This document shows positions 1 to 8,087 of a stretch of 36,459 nucleotides of DNA, piece after piece. Both the position numbers and the translations under genes were made by a program. The first letter of the stretch is position 1; each line of letters opens with the position of its first letter. The notes beneath the pieces are model-generated. The model had not been told where the DNA came from. It did no database searches and saw only the letters and a program-made list of their open reading frames with translations. Source of the stretch: Methylophilaceae bacterium. Its GTDB lineage: Bacteria; Pseudomonadota; Gammaproteobacteria; Burkholderiales; Methylophilaceae. The stretch is from the NCBI GenBank assembly GCA_009926205.1, contig RFPI01000012.1, positions 1 through 36,459 of the forward strand, in the 5' to 3' direction.

Positions 1-1
1 A

Positions 2-220
2 TTCTTCAATGGATACCGTCCACAGTTTTACTTCCGTACAACGGACGTAACAGGTGCGGTAGAGTTGCCAGCAGGTACTGAGATGGTGATGCCTGGTGAT
101 AACGTATCCATTACGGTACAGTTGATTGCACCGATTGCGATGGAAGAAGGCTTGCGCTTTGCGATTCGTGAAGGTGGCCGTACTGTTGGCGCAGGTGTTG
201 TTGCGAAAATTATTGAGTAA
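2..220 (+). CDS. tuf: Elongation factor Tu, C-terminal part (5' end outside window)
   Basis: The first 72 readable codons, open at the left edge and ending in TAA, translate to the C-terminal beta-barrel domain of EF-Tu, the GTPase that delivers aminoacyl-tRNA to the ribosome. Recognisable stretches are [29 protein letters not shown] and [18 protein letters not shown]. Only domain 3 is visible; the GTPase domain lies upstream. Its position just before rpsJ fits the str operon order rpsL-rpsG-fusA-tuf-rpsJ of many betaproteobacteria. No frameshift or decay is visible in this part. Confidence 0.97.
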   Translation, partial: FFNGYRPQFYFRTTDVTGAVELPAGTEMVMPGDNVSITVQLIAPIAMEEGLRFAIREGGRTVGAGVVAKIIE

Positions 221-240
221 TCCAAAGTAATTAAATTCAT

Positions 241-258
241 GGCGGGGGAAACCCCGCC
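241..258 (+). terminator. GC-rich hairpin between tuf and rpsJ (attenuator-like)
   Basis: GGCGGGG (241-247) pairs perfectly with CCCCGCC (252-258) across a GAAA tetraloop, followed by the T-rich TTTCGTTCTTT. The stem is strong but the T tract is interrupted, and rpsJ starts only 24 bases later. Partial termination between tuf and rpsJ, or an mRNA processing or stability element, is more likely than a complete stop, because no promoter is visible between this hairpin and rpsJ. Confidence 0.55.
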
Positions 259-282
259 TTTCGTTCTTTAAGAGAGGCTAAA

Positions 283-591
283 ATGCAAAATCAAAAAATT
301 CGTATCCGTCTGAAAGCGTTTGACTATCGTTTAATCGATCAATCTGCTCAAGAAATCGTTGAAACAGCAAAGCGTACTGGCGCGGTTGTTAAAGGCCCAG
401 TGCCATTGCCAACTAGAATCGAGCGTTTTGACCTTTTGCGTTCACCTCATGTCAACAAAACATCCCGTGACCAGTTCGAAATCCGCACCCATCAGCGTTT
501 GATGGATATTGTTGATCCGACTGATAAAACGGTTGATGCGCTGATGAAGTTAGATTTGCCAGCCGGTGTTGATGTAGAAATTAAGCTCTAA
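283..591 (+). CDS. rpsJ: 30S ribosomal protein S10
   Basis: This 102-aa protein is the usual S10 length. S10 sits in the head of the 30S subunit and also pairs with NusB in antitermination complexes. Diagnostic stretches are [16 protein letters not shown] near the N terminus, [14 protein letters not shown] in the middle and [11 protein letters not shown] near residue 70. The ATG follows an AGAGAGG ribosome-binding site. In E. coli S10 opens the S10 operon. Here a promoter lies after rpsJ, and only a hairpin separates it from tuf, so it is probably transcribed with tuf. Confidence 0.98.
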   Translation: MQNQKIRIRLKAFDYRLIDQSAQEIVETAKRTGAVVKGPVPLPTRIERFDLLRSPHVNKTSRDQFEIRTHQRLMDIVDPTDKTVDALMKLDLPAGVDVEIKL

Positions 592-613
592 TTTAGAGCG
601 ACAACTGAATAGG

Positions 614-642
614 TTGTCATGCAGGTATGAGTTCGGTATAAT
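614..642 (+). promoter_or_regulatory. Predicted sigma70 promoter of the rplC unit
   Basis: TTGTCA (614-619) and a perfect TATAAT (637-642) are separated by exactly 17 bases. The downstream CCGCGCT then CTTTTG is a GC-rich discriminator followed by a pyrimidine run where transcription should start. It lies in the 115-base rpsJ-rplC gap and would leave a leader of about 57 bases. The 6-bp inverted repeat GACAAC/GTTGTC (600-605/613-618) overlaps the -35 box. This is one of the clearest promoters in the window. Confidence 0.8.
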
Positions 643-657
643 CCGCGCTCTTTTGTG

Positions 658-681
658 AAGCTGGTCAATTGTAATCAGCTT
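658..681 (+). promoter_or_regulatory. Hairpin in the rplC leader
   Basis: AAGCTGGT (658-665) pairs with ATCAGCTT (674-681), eight pairs including one G-U, around the 8-base loop CAATTGTA. It lies between the predicted start and the rplC Shine-Dalgarno and has no T tract, so it is not a terminator. A binding site for an autoregulatory ribosomal protein such as L4 is possible but unproven. Confidence 0.45.
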
Positions 682-706
682 TGTAACTAAATATAAGGAA
701 ACGATC

Positions 707-1366
707 ATGAGCTTAGGGCTTATTGGTCGCAAGGTAGGTATGACCCGCCTGTTCACTGAGGATGGTACAACCATCCCTGTGACGGTGCTGGAAGTTATTC
801 CGAACCGTGTGACCCAAATTAAAACTGTCGAATCCGATGGTTATAACAGCTTGCAGCTTGCTTATGGCGAGCGCCGTGCTAGTCGCGTAAACCGTGCTTT
901 AACCGGTCACTTTGCGAAATCTGGCTCTGCAGCTGGTTCAGGTCTAAAAGAATTCTCCCTGTCACAAGAACAATTGGCTAACTTTGCGCCTGGCGCAACG
1001 GTGGGTGTGGATATTTTCCAAGCCGGTCAATTAGTGGATGTGACGGGTACATCTATTGGTAAAGGTTTTGCTGGTGCTATTAAGCGTCACAACTTTTCTT
1101 CTAACCGCGCTTCACACGGTAACTCTAGATCACATAATGTGCCAGGCTCTATTGGTATGGCGCAAGATCCAGGTCGTGTATTCCCCGGTAAGCGTATGCC
1201 AGGTCACTTAGGTGCAGCCAAAGTAACTACACAAAATCTAGAAGTAGTGCGTGTAGATGCTGAGCGCAATTTGTTACTGATTAAAGGTGCAATTCCTGGT
1301 GCTAAGGGCGGCGATGTTATCGTGCGTCCAGCCGTGAAAGCTCAGAACAATAAGGCGGGCAAATAA
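707..1366 (+). CDS. rplC: 50S ribosomal protein L3
   Basis: L3 (219 aa) is an early-assembly protein near the peptidyl transferase centre. The N terminus [15 protein letters not shown] and the extension [27 protein letters not shown] and [15 protein letters not shown] are characteristic. Gln153, in MAQDPG, aligns with the glutamine methylated by PrmB in E. coli L3. The ATG has an AAGGA site, and the gene is first behind the promoter at 614-642. Its stop TAA shares one base with the rplD start, implying coupled translation. Confidence 0.98.
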   Translation: MSLGLIGRKVGMTRLFTEDGTTIPVTVLEVIPNRVTQIKTVESDGYNSLQLAYGERRASRVNRALTGHFAKSGSAAGSGLKEFSLSQEQLANFAPGATVGVDIFQAGQLVDVTGTSIGKGFAGAIKRHNFSSNRASHGNSRSHNVPGSIGMAQDPGRVFPGKRMPGHLGAAKVTTQNLEVVRVDAERNLLLIKGAIPGAKGGDVIVRPAVKAQNNKAGK

Positions 1367-1992
1367 TGGAAATCAAACTTATTGACCAGTCTGGTAAAGA
1401 GACTAAAAACGCAGTAAAGCTGTCTGACGTGACGTTTGGTCGCGAATTCAACGAGGCTTTAGTGCATCAAGTCGTTGTTGCCTATCAAGCTAATGCTCGT
1501 GTTGCAACTCGCGCTCAATTAGGTCGCGGTGAAGTCAGTCACACCACACGTAAACCATGGAACCAAAAAGGCACAGGTCGTGCGCGTTCTGGTATGAGCT
1601 CCAGCCCATTGTGGCGCGGAGGTGGTCGTGCTTTCCCAAATAGCCCAAATGAAAATTTCAGTCACAAAGTTAACCGTAAAGCTTACCGTGCTGGTATGTG
1701 CTCAATTCTTTCTGAATTGGTACGTCAATCGCGCTTAGCTGTGGTGGAAGACTTTAGTGTAGATACCCCTAAAACCAAAAACTTCATCAGCAAGATTAAG
1801 AGTCTTGGCTTTAATGAAGGCGTATTGGTGTTAGTAGAAAGCTTTGATGAGAACTTGTATTTGTCAGCACGTAACGTGCCAAATGCAATGGTGATCGAAG
1901 CGCAATATGTTGATCCAGTCAGCTTGGTTCGCTTCCCTAAAGTGTTAGCCACTAAAGCAGCTGTGAAGAAGCTTGAGGAGATGTTGGCATGA
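1366..1992 (+). CDS. rplD: 50S ribosomal protein L4
   Basis: L4 (208 aa) has a globular domain and a long loop that reaches the peptide exit tunnel. The loop is visible as [15 protein letters not shown] then [14 protein letters not shown], at roughly residues 60-90. In E. coli L4 also represses its own S10 operon through the mRNA leader; whether it does so here is unknown, but a structured leader precedes rplC. It overlaps rplC by one base and rplW by four (ATGA). Confidence 0.98.
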   Translation: MEIKLIDQSGKETKNAVKLSDVTFGREFNEALVHQVVVAYQANARVATRAQLGRGEVSHTTRKPWNQKGTGRARSGMSSSPLWRGGGRAFPNSPNENFSHKVNRKAYRAGMCSILSELVRQSRLAVVEDFSVDTPKTKNFISKIKSLGFNEGVLVLVESFDENLYLSARNVPNAMVIEAQYVDPVSLVRFPKVLATKAAVKKLEEMLA

Positions 1993-2300
1993 GTAACGTA
2001 GCGAATAATCAAGAGCGTTTGTTACAGATTCTGATTGCTCCTCAAATCACCGAGAAAGCAACACGTATCGCTGACAAGCATCAACAAATTGCATTCAAGG
2101 TTCGTACCGATGCAACTAAACCAGAAATCAAGGCCGCTGTAGAGTTGGCATTTAAGGTTGAGGTTTTGGCTGTGACTGTGGCGAATGTTGAAGGTAAAGA
2201 GAAACGTGCGGGCCGTATTATGGGTCGCCGTAAGGACTGGAAGAAAGCTTATGTAAGCTTGAAACCAGGTCAAGAAATCAATTTTGCAGCGGGCGAATAA
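1989..2300 (+). CDS. rplW: 50S ribosomal protein L23
   Basis: L23 (103 aa) lies at the exit of the nascent-chain tunnel and docks trigger factor and SRP. Family features are the N-terminal [35 protein letters not shown] in the core, and the basic [17 protein letters not shown] loop near the C terminus. The start overlaps the rplD stop as ATGA, a translational-coupling arrangement. Length and composition are ordinary for the family. Confidence 0.98.
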   Translation: MSNVANNQERLLQILIAPQITEKATRIADKHQQIAFKVRTDATKPEIKAAVELAFKVEVLAVTVANVEGKEKRAGRIMGRRKDWKKAYVSLKPGQEINFAAGE

Positions 2301-2309
2301 GGAGAAATC

Positions 2310-3143
2310 ATGGCACTGATTAAAGTCAAGCCTACTTCACCAGGTCGGCGCGCCGTATTAAAGGTGGTAACACCTGATCTATACAAGGGCAAGCCCCATG
2401 CGCCGCTGCTGGAGAAGAAAAACAAGAATGCTGGTCGTAACAACAATGGCCGCATTACTGTGCGCCACCAAGGCGGTGGTCATAAACAACATTATCGTAT
2501 CGTCGACTTCCGTCGTAACAAGGATGGTATCCCAGCTAAGGTTGAACGCCTTGAGTATGATCCAAACCGCAGTGCCAACTTGGCATTGTTGTGTTACGCA
2601 GATGGTGAGCGTCGTTACATTATTGCGCCACGAGGCGTGACTGCTGGTACGCAATTGATTAGCGGCTCTGATGCGCCAATCAAAGTGGGTAATGCTATGC
2701 CACTGCGTAACATTCCAGTTGGTAGCACGATACATTGTATCGAACTGCAACCTGGCAAAGGTGCTCAACTAGCACGTTCTGCTGGTACGTCAGTTCAGTT
2801 ACTGGCACGTGAAGGTAGTTATGCGCAGTTGCGTTTACGTTCCGGTGAAGTTCGCCGCGTACACGTTGACTGTAAAGCAACCCTAGGTGAAGTGGGTAAT
2901 GAAGAGCATTCATTACGTTCTATCGGTAAAGCTGGTGCGATGCGCTGGCGTGGTGTTCGTCCTACCGTTCGCGGTGTGGTGATGAACCCAGTCGATCACC
3001 CGCACGGCGGTGGTGAAGGTAAAACAGCTGCTGGTATGAATCCAGTGAGCCCATGGGGTACTCCAACCAAGGGTTATCGTACCCGTAAGAACAAGCGTAC
3101 TGACAACATGCGTGTGTCACGTCGTCCAGCGAATAAGAGGTAA
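2310..3143 (+). CDS. rplB: 50S ribosomal protein L2
   Basis: L2 (277 aa) is a primary 23S rRNA binder required for subunit association and peptidyl transferase activity. The signature [12 protein letters not shown] is present with His230, matching the functionally important His229 of E. coli L2. It is followed by [16 protein letters not shown]. The N-terminal half carries [17 protein letters not shown]. The gene follows rplW by nine bases with an AAGGAG site. No anomaly was seen. Confidence 0.99.
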   Translation: MALIKVKPTSPGRRAVLKVVTPDLYKGKPHAPLLEKKNKNAGRNNNGRITVRHQGGGHKQHYRIVDFRRNKDGIPAKVERLEYDPNRSANLALLCYADGERRYIIAPRGVTAGTQLISGSDAPIKVGNAMPLRNIPVGSTIHCIELQPGKGAQLARSAGTSVQLLAREGSYAQLRLRSGEVRRVHVDCKATLGEVGNEEHSLRSIGKAGAMRWRGVRPTVRGVVMNPVDHPHGGGEGKTAAGMNPVSPWGTPTKGYRTRKNKRTDNMRVSRRPANKR

Positions 3144-3148
3144 TTAAT

Positions 3149-3424
3149 ATGGCACGTTCAATTAAAAAAGGACCATTCCTTGATGGTCACCTGGCAAAGA
3201 AAGTTGAAGTGGCTGTCGAGACTCGTGATCGTAAGCCGATCAAGACTTGGTCACGTCGCTCAACCATTCTGCCTAATTTTATTGGCCTGACAATTGCCGT
3301 TCACAATGGAAGACAGCACGTTCCTGTGTTGATTTCTGAGAACATGGTCGGTCACAAGCTTGGTGAATTTGCGTTGACTCGCACATTCAAAGGCCACGCT
3401 GCTGACAAGAAAGCGAAGAAATAG
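3149..3424 (+). CDS. rpsS: 30S ribosomal protein S19
   Basis: S19 (91 aa) lies in the 30S head and forms a complex with S13. The hallmarks are [43 protein letters not shown] and the C-terminal [12 protein letters not shown]. The gene starts five bases after rplB. Length is normal for proteobacteria. Confidence 0.98.
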   Translation: MARSIKKGPFLDGHLAKKVEVAVETRDRKPIKTWSRRSTILPNFIGLTIAVHNGRQHVPVLISENMVGHKLGEFALTRTFKGHAADKKAKK

Positions 3425-3433
3425 GAGAGCATG

Positions 3434-3763
3434 ATGGAAGTATCTGCAATTTTAAGAGGTGTACACCTGTCTCCACAAAAAGCTCGCTTGGTGGCTGACT
3501 TGGTGCGTGGCAAAAAAGTTGACTACGCCTTAAACATTTTGACTTTCTCCCCTAAAAAGGGTGCAGAAATCATCAAGAAGGTCGTGGAATCAGCGATTGC
3601 CAATGCTGAACACAATAATGGCGCTGACATCGACGAGTTGAAGGTAACTTCAATTTGTGTTGATAAGGGACTCGTTCTTAAGCGTGTGCGTGCACGTGCT
3701 AAAGGTCGCGCAGGTCGTATTACCAAACCAACCTGTCACATCAAAGTGACAGTAGGTAACTAA
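3434..3763 (+). CDS. rplV: 50S ribosomal protein L22
   Basis: L22 (109 aa) spans the 50S subunit and contributes to the exit-tunnel constriction. Evidence is [17 protein letters not shown], the helix [14 protein letters not shown], and the hairpin-loop region [15 protein letters not shown] (roughly residues 80-95), where macrolide-resistance changes occur in other species. There is a double ATG at 3431 and 3434. I take the second because GGAG (3424-3427) is then six bases away, and because E. coli L22 begins with a single Met-Glu. Confidence 0.96.
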   Translation: MEVSAILRGVHLSPQKARLVADLVRGKKVDYALNILTFSPKKGAEIIKKVVESAIANAEHNNGADIDELKVTSICVDKGLVLKRVRARAKGRAGRITKPTCHIKVTVGN

Positions 3764-3773
3764 AGGAATCGTT

Positions 3774-4514
3774 ATGGGTCAGAAAATTCATCCAATTGGT
3801 TTCCGCCTGGGCGTCCAGAAAAACTGGTCATCTCGTTGGTATGCCAACAGCAAAAATTTCCCAGAAATGCTGAATAGCGATATAGCTGTTCGTAGCTTTC
3901 TGAAAAAGAAACTGGCAAACGCTGCCGTCAGCAAGATTGTGATTGAGCGTCCTGCCAAAAATGCAAAGATTACGATTTACAGTGCACGTCCAGGTATCGT
4001 GATTGGTAAGAAAGGCGAAGACATTGAGTCCTTGCGTTCTAGCCTTCAAGCACTGATGGGCGTTCCTGTTCATTTGAATATTGAAGAAGTACGTAAACCA
4101 GAAATCGACGCAACGCTAATCGCTGAAAGTATTGCTCAGCAGTTAGAAAAGCGTGTGATGTTCCGCCGTGCTATGAAACGCGCTATGCAAAATGCAATGC
4201 GTTTGGGTGCACAAGGCATCAAAATTATGAGCTCTGGTCGTTTGAATGGTATCGAAATTGCGCGTACCGAATGGTATCGCGAAGGTCGTGTGCCACTTCA
4301 TACATTACGTGCAGACATTGATTATGGCGTTGCTGAAGCGTCAACAACCTACGGTATCATCGGTATCAAGGTTTGGGTGTTTAAGGGTGAAGTATTCGAC
4401 AACAAGCTGGAAGCCAGCGTGAATGCGACTACTCAAGCTGCACCTGCTGCGCCAGCAGAAGAGCCTGTGAAGAAACCTAGAAAGTCGGGGGCAAAAAATG
4501 CTACAGCCAGCTAG
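3774..4514 (+). CDS. rpsC: 30S ribosomal protein S3
   Basis: S3 (246 aa) forms part of the mRNA entry channel. The N-terminal KH domain carries [18 protein letters not shown], the GxxG-type RNA-binding loop. The C-terminal domain has [19 protein letters not shown] and [17 protein letters not shown]. The last 30 or so residues are a low-complexity Ala/Pro/Lys tail ([16 protein letters not shown]), as in many betaproteobacteria. The end of the gene overlaps rplP by 17 bases, more than usual in this operon. Confidence 0.98.
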   Translation: MGQKIHPIGFRLGVQKNWSSRWYANSKNFPEMLNSDIAVRSFLKKKLANAAVSKIVIERPAKNAKITIYSARPGIVIGKKGEDIESLRSSLQALMGVPVHLNIEEVRKPEIDATLIAESIAQQLEKRVMFRRAMKRAMQNAMRLGAQGIKIMSSGRLNGIEIARTEWYREGRVPLHTLRADIDYGVAEASTTYGIIGIKVWVFKGEVFDNKLEASVNATTQAAPAAPAEEPVKKPRKSGAKNATAS

Positions 4515-4914
4515 ACAAAAATACCGCAAGATGCAAAAAGGCCGCAATAAAGGCATTGCAACGACCGGTAACAAAGTAAGTTTTGGTGAGTTCGGATTGA
4601 AGGCAGTTGGACGTGGTCGTCTGACAGCGAGACAAATCGAAGCCGCGCGTCGCGTGATGACACGTCATATTAAGCGTGGTGGTCGCGTATGGATTCGCAT
4701 TTTCCCCGATCAGCCAATTTCCAAAAAGCCTGCTGAAGTGCGTATGGGTAACGGTAAAGGTAGTACCGAGTACTACGTAGCTCAGATTCAGCCTGGCAAA
4801 ATGCTGTATGAAATGGATGGTGTAAGTGAAGAGTTGGCCAGAGAGGCTTTCCGTTTAGCTGCTGCTAAATTGCCTATCGAAACTACTTTTGCTACACGTC
4901 ATTTAGGGAGTTAA
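4498..4914 (+). CDS. rplP: 50S ribosomal protein L16
   Basis: L16 (138 aa) sits near the A-site tRNA elbow. The N terminus [19 protein letters not shown] and later [29 protein letters not shown] and [14 protein letters not shown] are diagnostic. Its ATG lies inside rpsC (17-base overlap, different frame). The start is fixed by the conserved N terminus and by the purine-rich GGGGGCAAAA just before it. Expression probably depends on ribosomes finishing rpsC. Confidence 0.98.
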   Translation: MLQPARQKYRKMQKGRNKGIATTGNKVSFGEFGLKAVGRGRLTARQIEAARRVMTRHIKRGGRVWIRIFPDQPISKKPAEVRMGNGKGSTEYYVAQIQPGKMLYEMDGVSEELAREAFRLAAAKLPIETTFATRHLGS

Positions 4915-4916
4915 TG

Positions 4917-5117
4917 ATGAAAGCCAGTGAATTGAGAGCAAAATCAGTTGACGCGTTGAAAAGCGAATTGTTAGACCTTCGCCGTGCCCAGTTCTCACTG
5001 CGCATGCAAGCAGCGACTCAACAGTTAACCAAAGTAGATCAAATCGGCAAAGTGCGTAAAGACATCGCACGTGTACGTACCGTTTTGACCGAAAAACTGA
5101 ACGCTGAAAAAGCTTGA
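4917..5117 (+). CDS. rpmC: 50S ribosomal protein L29
   Basis: L29 (66 aa) is a two-helix protein next to L23 at the tunnel exit. It reads [20 protein letters not shown], then [16 protein letters not shown] and a basic C-terminal helix ([13 protein letters not shown]). ATG codons occur at 4914 and 4917. The second is six bases from GGAG and matches the family N terminus. Only two bases separate it from rplP. Confidence 0.96.
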   Translation: MKASELRAKSVDALKSELLDLRRAQFSLRMQAATQQLTKVDQIGKVRKDIARVRTVLTEKLNAEKA

Positions 5118-5128
5118 ACGGAGTAATG

Positions 5129-5404
5129 ATGAATAGCGATAAGCAAACAAGCAAAGTCGTCCGTAGTTTAAGCGGTCGCGTAGTAAGTGACAAAATGGAC
5201 AAAACCGTTGTGGTATTGGTTGAGCGTAAGGTCAAACACCCAACAATCGGTAAAGTTGTTCGTCGTTCTAATAAATTCCATGCTCACGATGAAGCGAATG
5301 AATGTAAAGAAGGCGATGTAGTAGTGATTGAAGAATCTCGTCCAATTTCCAAGACTAAAACTTGGAAGGTAAGCAAGATCGTAGCGAAAGCTGCGACTGT
5401 GTAG
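5129..5404 (+). CDS. rpsQ: 30S ribosomal protein S17
   Basis: S17 (91 aa) is an OB-fold primary binder of 16S rRNA. The core [20 protein letters not shown], then [19 protein letters not shown] and [18 protein letters not shown], are characteristic. In-frame TTG (5114), ATG (5126) and ATG (5129) are possible starts. GGAG at 5120-5123 favours 5129, five bases downstream. It is the last gene of the S10-type unit before the 153-base gap to rplN. Confidence 0.96.
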   Translation: MNSDKQTSKVVRSLSGRVVSDKMDKTVVVLVERKVKHPTIGKVVRRSNKFHAHDEANECKEGDVVVIEESRPISKTKTWKVSKIVAKAATV

Positions 5405-5410
5405 TGATTT

Positions 5411-5438
5411 ATATTGCTTCCCCTGTGGAAGCAATATA
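5411..5438 (+). promoter_or_regulatory. Long perfect hairpin after rpsQ, overlapping the rplN promoter
   Basis: ATATTGCTTC (5411-5420) pairs perfectly with GAAGCAATAT (5428-5437) around CCCTGTG, with one more T-A pair outside (5410/5438). The nearest T tract (5450-5455) starts 11 bases after the stem, so it is not a textbook terminator. The hairpin DNA contains the predicted -35 and part of the -10 of the rplN promoter, so termination or processing of the upstream transcript and initiation of the next share the same bases. Confidence 0.6.
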
Positions 5439-5442
5439 TAAT
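5414..5442 (+). promoter_or_regulatory. Predicted promoter of the rplN (spc-type) unit
   Basis: A perfect TATAAT (5437-5442) lies 17 bases after TTGCTT (5414-5419), a poor -35 that matches consensus only in TTG. Downstream is ATGCGGCTTTTTTGG, with a GC-rich discriminator and C plus six T at the expected start. The leader to rplN would be about 108 bases. The strength of the -10 and the matching start region argue for it; the weak -35 argues for caution. Confidence 0.6.
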
Positions 5443-5455
5443 ATGCGGCTTTTTT

Positions 5456-5520
5456 GGCACCCCTAAAGCTGGTGCCCCAATACTGACCGTGGTGCTGTCA
5501 GCCGTGTTGACATGCGGCTG
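5456..5520 (+). promoter_or_regulatory. Two-hairpin leader upstream of rplN
   Basis: Two small hairpins can form in the presumed rplN leader: GGCACC/GGTGCC (5456-5461/5471-5476) and CAGCCG/CGGCTG (5499-5504/5515-5520, loop TGTTGACATG). Neither is followed by a T run. A structured leader of this length before a ribosomal-protein unit is a candidate autoregulatory site. I cannot match it to a known family. Confidence 0.35.
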
Positions 5521-5557
5521 GTGTTGGTTTTAACGGATTAAGTTGGAGATTATTCTC

Positions 5558-5926
5558 ATGATTCAAATGCAATCTCGGCTAGATGTTGCCGATAACACTG
5601 GTGCTCGCTCTGTGCAGTGCATCAAAGTGTTGGGCGGTTCTAAGCGTCGTTACGCCAGTATCGGCGACATTATCAAGGTGAGCATCAAAGATGCTGCGCC
5701 TCGTGGTCGCGTGAAAAAAGGCGAAGTGTACAGTGCTGTAGTCGTTCGTACTGCTAAGGGTGTTCGTCGTCCAGACGGTTCCCTAGTAAAGTTCGATAGC
5801 AACGCAGCTGTACTGTTGAATAACAAGTTAGAGCCGATTGGAACACGTATTTTTGGACCTGTGACTCGTGAGTTGCGCGGTGAGCGTTTCATGAAAATTG
5901 TGTCATTGGCGCCTGAAGTTTTGTAA
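5558..5926 (+). CDS. rplN: 50S ribosomal protein L14
   Basis: L14 (122 aa) forms an intersubunit bridge and is the docking point of the silencing factor RsfS. It starts [17 protein letters not shown], as the family does, and contains [20 protein letters not shown] and the C-terminal [24 protein letters not shown] 15 bases upstream is in frame but overlaps the GGAG ribosome-binding site (5545-5548), so the ATG at 5558 is chosen. It is first in the spc-type unit. Confidence 0.98.
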   Translation: MIQMQSRLDVADNTGARSVQCIKVLGGSKRRYASIGDIIKVSIKDAAPRGRVKKGEVYSAVVVRTAKGVRRPDGSLVKFDSNAAVLLNNKLEPIGTRIFGPVTRELRGERFMKIVSLAPEVL

Positions 5927-5936
5927 GGAATAGACC

Positions 5937-6254
5937 ATGAACAAAATTCGTAAAGGTGACCAAGTCATCGTGACAACTGGTAAAGACAAGGGCAAGCGCG
6001 GTACCGTGCTGAATGTTCTAGAAACTGGCCATGTTGTGGTTGAAGGTGCAAATATGGTTAAAAAGCACGCTAAACCAAACCCAATGCGCGGCATTGTTGG
6101 CGGGATTATCAGCAAAGAAATGCCTTTGGATATCTCCAACGTTGCACTTTATAACCCTGCCACCCAAAAGGGTGAACGTGTGGGCTTCAAACTTCTGGAT
6201 GATGGACGCAAAGTGCGTGTATTCAAATCCAGCGGTGAAGTCGTTGACGCTTAA
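5937..6254 (+). CDS. rplX: 50S ribosomal protein L24
   Basis: L24 (105 aa) starts 50S assembly and later sits at the tunnel exit. The N-terminal KOW motif is clear: [34 protein letters not shown] and the C-terminal [19 protein letters not shown] follow. It lies ten bases after rplN with an AAGGA site. Confidence 0.98.
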   Translation: MNKIRKGDQVIVTTGKDKGKRGTVLNVLETGHVVVEGANMVKKHAKPNPMRGIVGGIISKEMPLDISNVALYNPATQKGERVGFKLLDDGRKVRVFKSSGEVVDA

Positions 6255-6272
6255 TAGAGAGGCAGCATAACA

Positions 6273-6812
6273 ATGGCTCGTTTAAAAGATTATTACAAAG
6301 AGAACGTGGTAAAGGCCTTGACCGAACAGTTCGGTTACAAGTCGCCAATGGAAGTGCCACGTATTGAGAAAATCACTCTGAATATGGGTGTTGGTGAAGC
6401 CGTGGCTGATAAGAAAGTCATGGAACACGCGGTTGAAGACATGGTGAAAATCGCCGGTCAGAAACCAGTTGTTACCAAAGCTAAGAAATCTGTTGCTTCT
6501 TTCAAGATTCGTGACGGTTACCCAGTGGGTTGTAAAGTTACTTTGCGTCGCGAACGCATGTACGAATTCCTTGATCGTCTAGTAACAGTTGCGATTCCTC
6601 GTATCCGCGATTTCCGTGGTATTTCCGCTAAGTCTTTCGACGGTCGCGGCAATTACAACATGGGCATCAAAGAGCAGATCATTTTCCCTGAAATTGAATA
6701 TGACAAGATTGATGCACTGCGCGGTATGAACATCACTATTACTACGACTGCTAAAACAGATGAAGAAGCTAAGGCTTTGTTGTCTGCATTTAGCTTCCCG
6801 TTCAGAAACTGA
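6273..6812 (+). CDS. rplE: 50S ribosomal protein L5
   Basis: L5 (179 aa) binds 5S rRNA in the central protuberance and contacts P-site tRNA. Signature parts are [55 protein letters not shown] and [20 protein letters not shown]. In E. coli the S8 repressor site overlaps the rplE start; I could not recognise that structure in the 18-base gap here. Full length and intact. Confidence 0.98.
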   Translation: MARLKDYYKENVVKALTEQFGYKSPMEVPRIEKITLNMGVGEAVADKKVMEHAVEDMVKIAGQKPVVTKAKKSVASFKIRDGYPVGCKVTLRRERMYEFLDRLVTVAIPRIRDFRGISAKSFDGRGNYNMGIKEQIIFPEIEYDKIDALRGMNITITTTAKTDEEAKALLSAFSFPFRN

Positions 6813-6819
6813 GGCTCTT

Positions 6820-7125
6820 ATGGCTAAGACATGTATGATCGAACGCGAATTAAAACGTCGCGAAACCGTTAAGAAATATGCAGCTAAGCGTGCTGAGTTG
6901 TTTGCCGTCATTAATGATGTAAACGCTAGCACTGAAGACAAGCGCGCAGCTCGTCAAAAACTGCAAAGTCTGCCACGTAATTCCAGTCCTGTAAGACAGC
7001 GTAATCGTTGTGCTTTGACTGGTCGTCCACGTGGTGTATTCAGTAAATTTGGAATCTCGCGTATTAAATTGCGTGATTTAATGATGCGCGGTGAAGTGCC
7101 TGGCGTCATCAAGGCTAGCTGGTAA
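6820..7125 (+). CDS. rpsN: 30S ribosomal protein S14 (zinc-independent long form)
   Basis: S14 (101 aa) belongs to the 30S head. The C-terminal half [20 protein letters not shown], then [16 protein letters not shown], is diagnostic. This is the long form without the CxxC...CxxC zinc ribbon: only Cys5 and one Cys in NRCALTG are present. An in-frame extension upstream to 6760 overlaps rplE out of frame and looks unlike S14. [11 protein letters not shown] is the usual start, seven bases after the rplE stop. Confidence 0.97.
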   Translation: MAKTCMIERELKRRETVKKYAAKRAELFAVINDVNASTEDKRAARQKLQSLPRNSSPVRQRNRCALTGRPRGVFSKFGISRIKLRDLMMRGEVPGVIKASW

Positions 7126-7138
7126 GGGAGAATAAGCA

Positions 7139-7534
7139 ATGAGTATGAGCGATCCTATTGCCGATATGTTGACCCGTATTCGTAACGCACAAAGTACGAA
7201 TAAGGCAACCGTTGCAATGCCTTCCTCTAAAGTGAAACGCGCGATTGCTGCCGTTTTGAAAGATGAAGGTTATATCGAAGATTTTGCAGTGCAAGAAAAT
7301 GCTGGTAAACCTGAGTTGACGATACACCTCAAGTACTATGCAGGTCAGCCTGTAATTGAAATGATTGACCGTGTGAGTCGTCCTGGTCTGCGCATTTACC
7401 GTGGCAGCAATGAGATTCCTAAGGTGATGAATGGTTTGGGTGTGACGATTGTGTCTACATCCAAGGGTGTGATGACAGATCGCAAAGCACAAGCTGCCGG
7501 TGTCGGTGGTGAAGTGTTGTGTGTAGTGGCTTAA
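7139..7534 (+). CDS. rpsH: 30S ribosomal protein S8
   Basis: S8 (131 aa) is a primary binder of the central 16S domain and, in E. coli, the spc operon repressor. It begins [18 protein letters not shown]. The C-terminal half has [31 protein letters not shown] and GGEVLCVVA. The start at 7139 is eight bases from AGGGAG and matches the MSM start of E. coli S8; the ATG at 7145 would be too far from the site. Confidence 0.98.
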   Translation: MSMSDPIADMLTRIRNAQSTNKATVAMPSSKVKRAIAAVLKDEGYIEDFAVQENAGKPELTIHLKYYAGQPVIEMIDRVSRPGLRIYRGSNEIPKVMNGLGVTIVSTSKGVMTDRKAQAAGVGGEVLCVVA

Positions 7535-7544
7535 GGAGAAAACG

Positions 7545-8078
7545 ATGTCTCGCGTAGCTAAGAATCCAGTCTCCATCCCAGCTAAAGTTGAAGTTGTGTT
7601 GACCCCGGAAGCGATTGCAGTAAGCGGTCCTATGGGTAAATTAAGTCAACCACTCACAGGTGATGTGAAATTAAATCGTGAGGGTGATGTTTTAACCTTT
7701 GTTGCAGCAAACGATTCACAACATTCTCGTGCCATGTCCGGTACTGTAAGAGCGCTTGTTGCTAATATGGTGCGTGGTGTTTCCGAGGGTTTTGTTCGTA
7801 AGTTGACCTTGGTTGGTGTGGGTTACAAAGCCCAAGCCCAAGGCGCTAACTTGAATCTTGAATTAGGTTATTCACATCCTATCAACCACAAAATGCCAGC
7901 TGGCGTTACTGTTGAAACCCCAAGTCAAACTGAAATCGTACTGAAATGTGCGGATAAGCAGGTATTGGGTCAAGTAGCAGCACAGATTCGTGCCTACCGT
8001 GCTCCTGAGCCTTATAAAGGCAAAGGTGTTCGTTATGCAGATGAAGTGGTTGTGATTAAAGAAACCAAGAAGAAATAA
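7545..8078 (+). CDS. rplF: 50S ribosomal protein L6
   Basis: L6 (177 aa) has two repeated domains and sits near the factor-binding site. The N terminus is [17 protein letters not shown]. The second domain holds [28 protein letters not shown] and, at the end, the family signature [14 protein letters not shown]. It follows rpsH by ten bases with an AAGGAG site. Confidence 0.98.
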   Translation: MSRVAKNPVSIPAKVEVVLTPEAIAVSGPMGKLSQPLTGDVKLNREGDVLTFVAANDSQHSRAMSGTVRALVANMVRGVSEGFVRKLTLVGVGYKAQAQGANLNLELGYSHPINHKMPAGVTVETPSQTEIVLKCADKQVLGQVAAQIRAYRAPEPYKGKGVRYADEVVVIKETKKK

Positions 8079-8087
8079 GGTGTAACC

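Noticed and set aside
5507-5534. Perfect TTGACA (5507-5512) upstream of rplN as an alternative promoter
   Set aside because: The best -10 at a suitable distance is only TTTAAC or TTAACG. The TTGACA also sits in the loop of a leader hairpin, and a better -10 exists at 5437.
5527-5541. Exact 15-mer GTTTTAACGGATTAA before both rplN and mgtE (also 14617-14631)
   Set aside because: One exact 15-base match in a window this size is close to chance expectation for moderately AT-rich DNA, and the two genes share no evident control.
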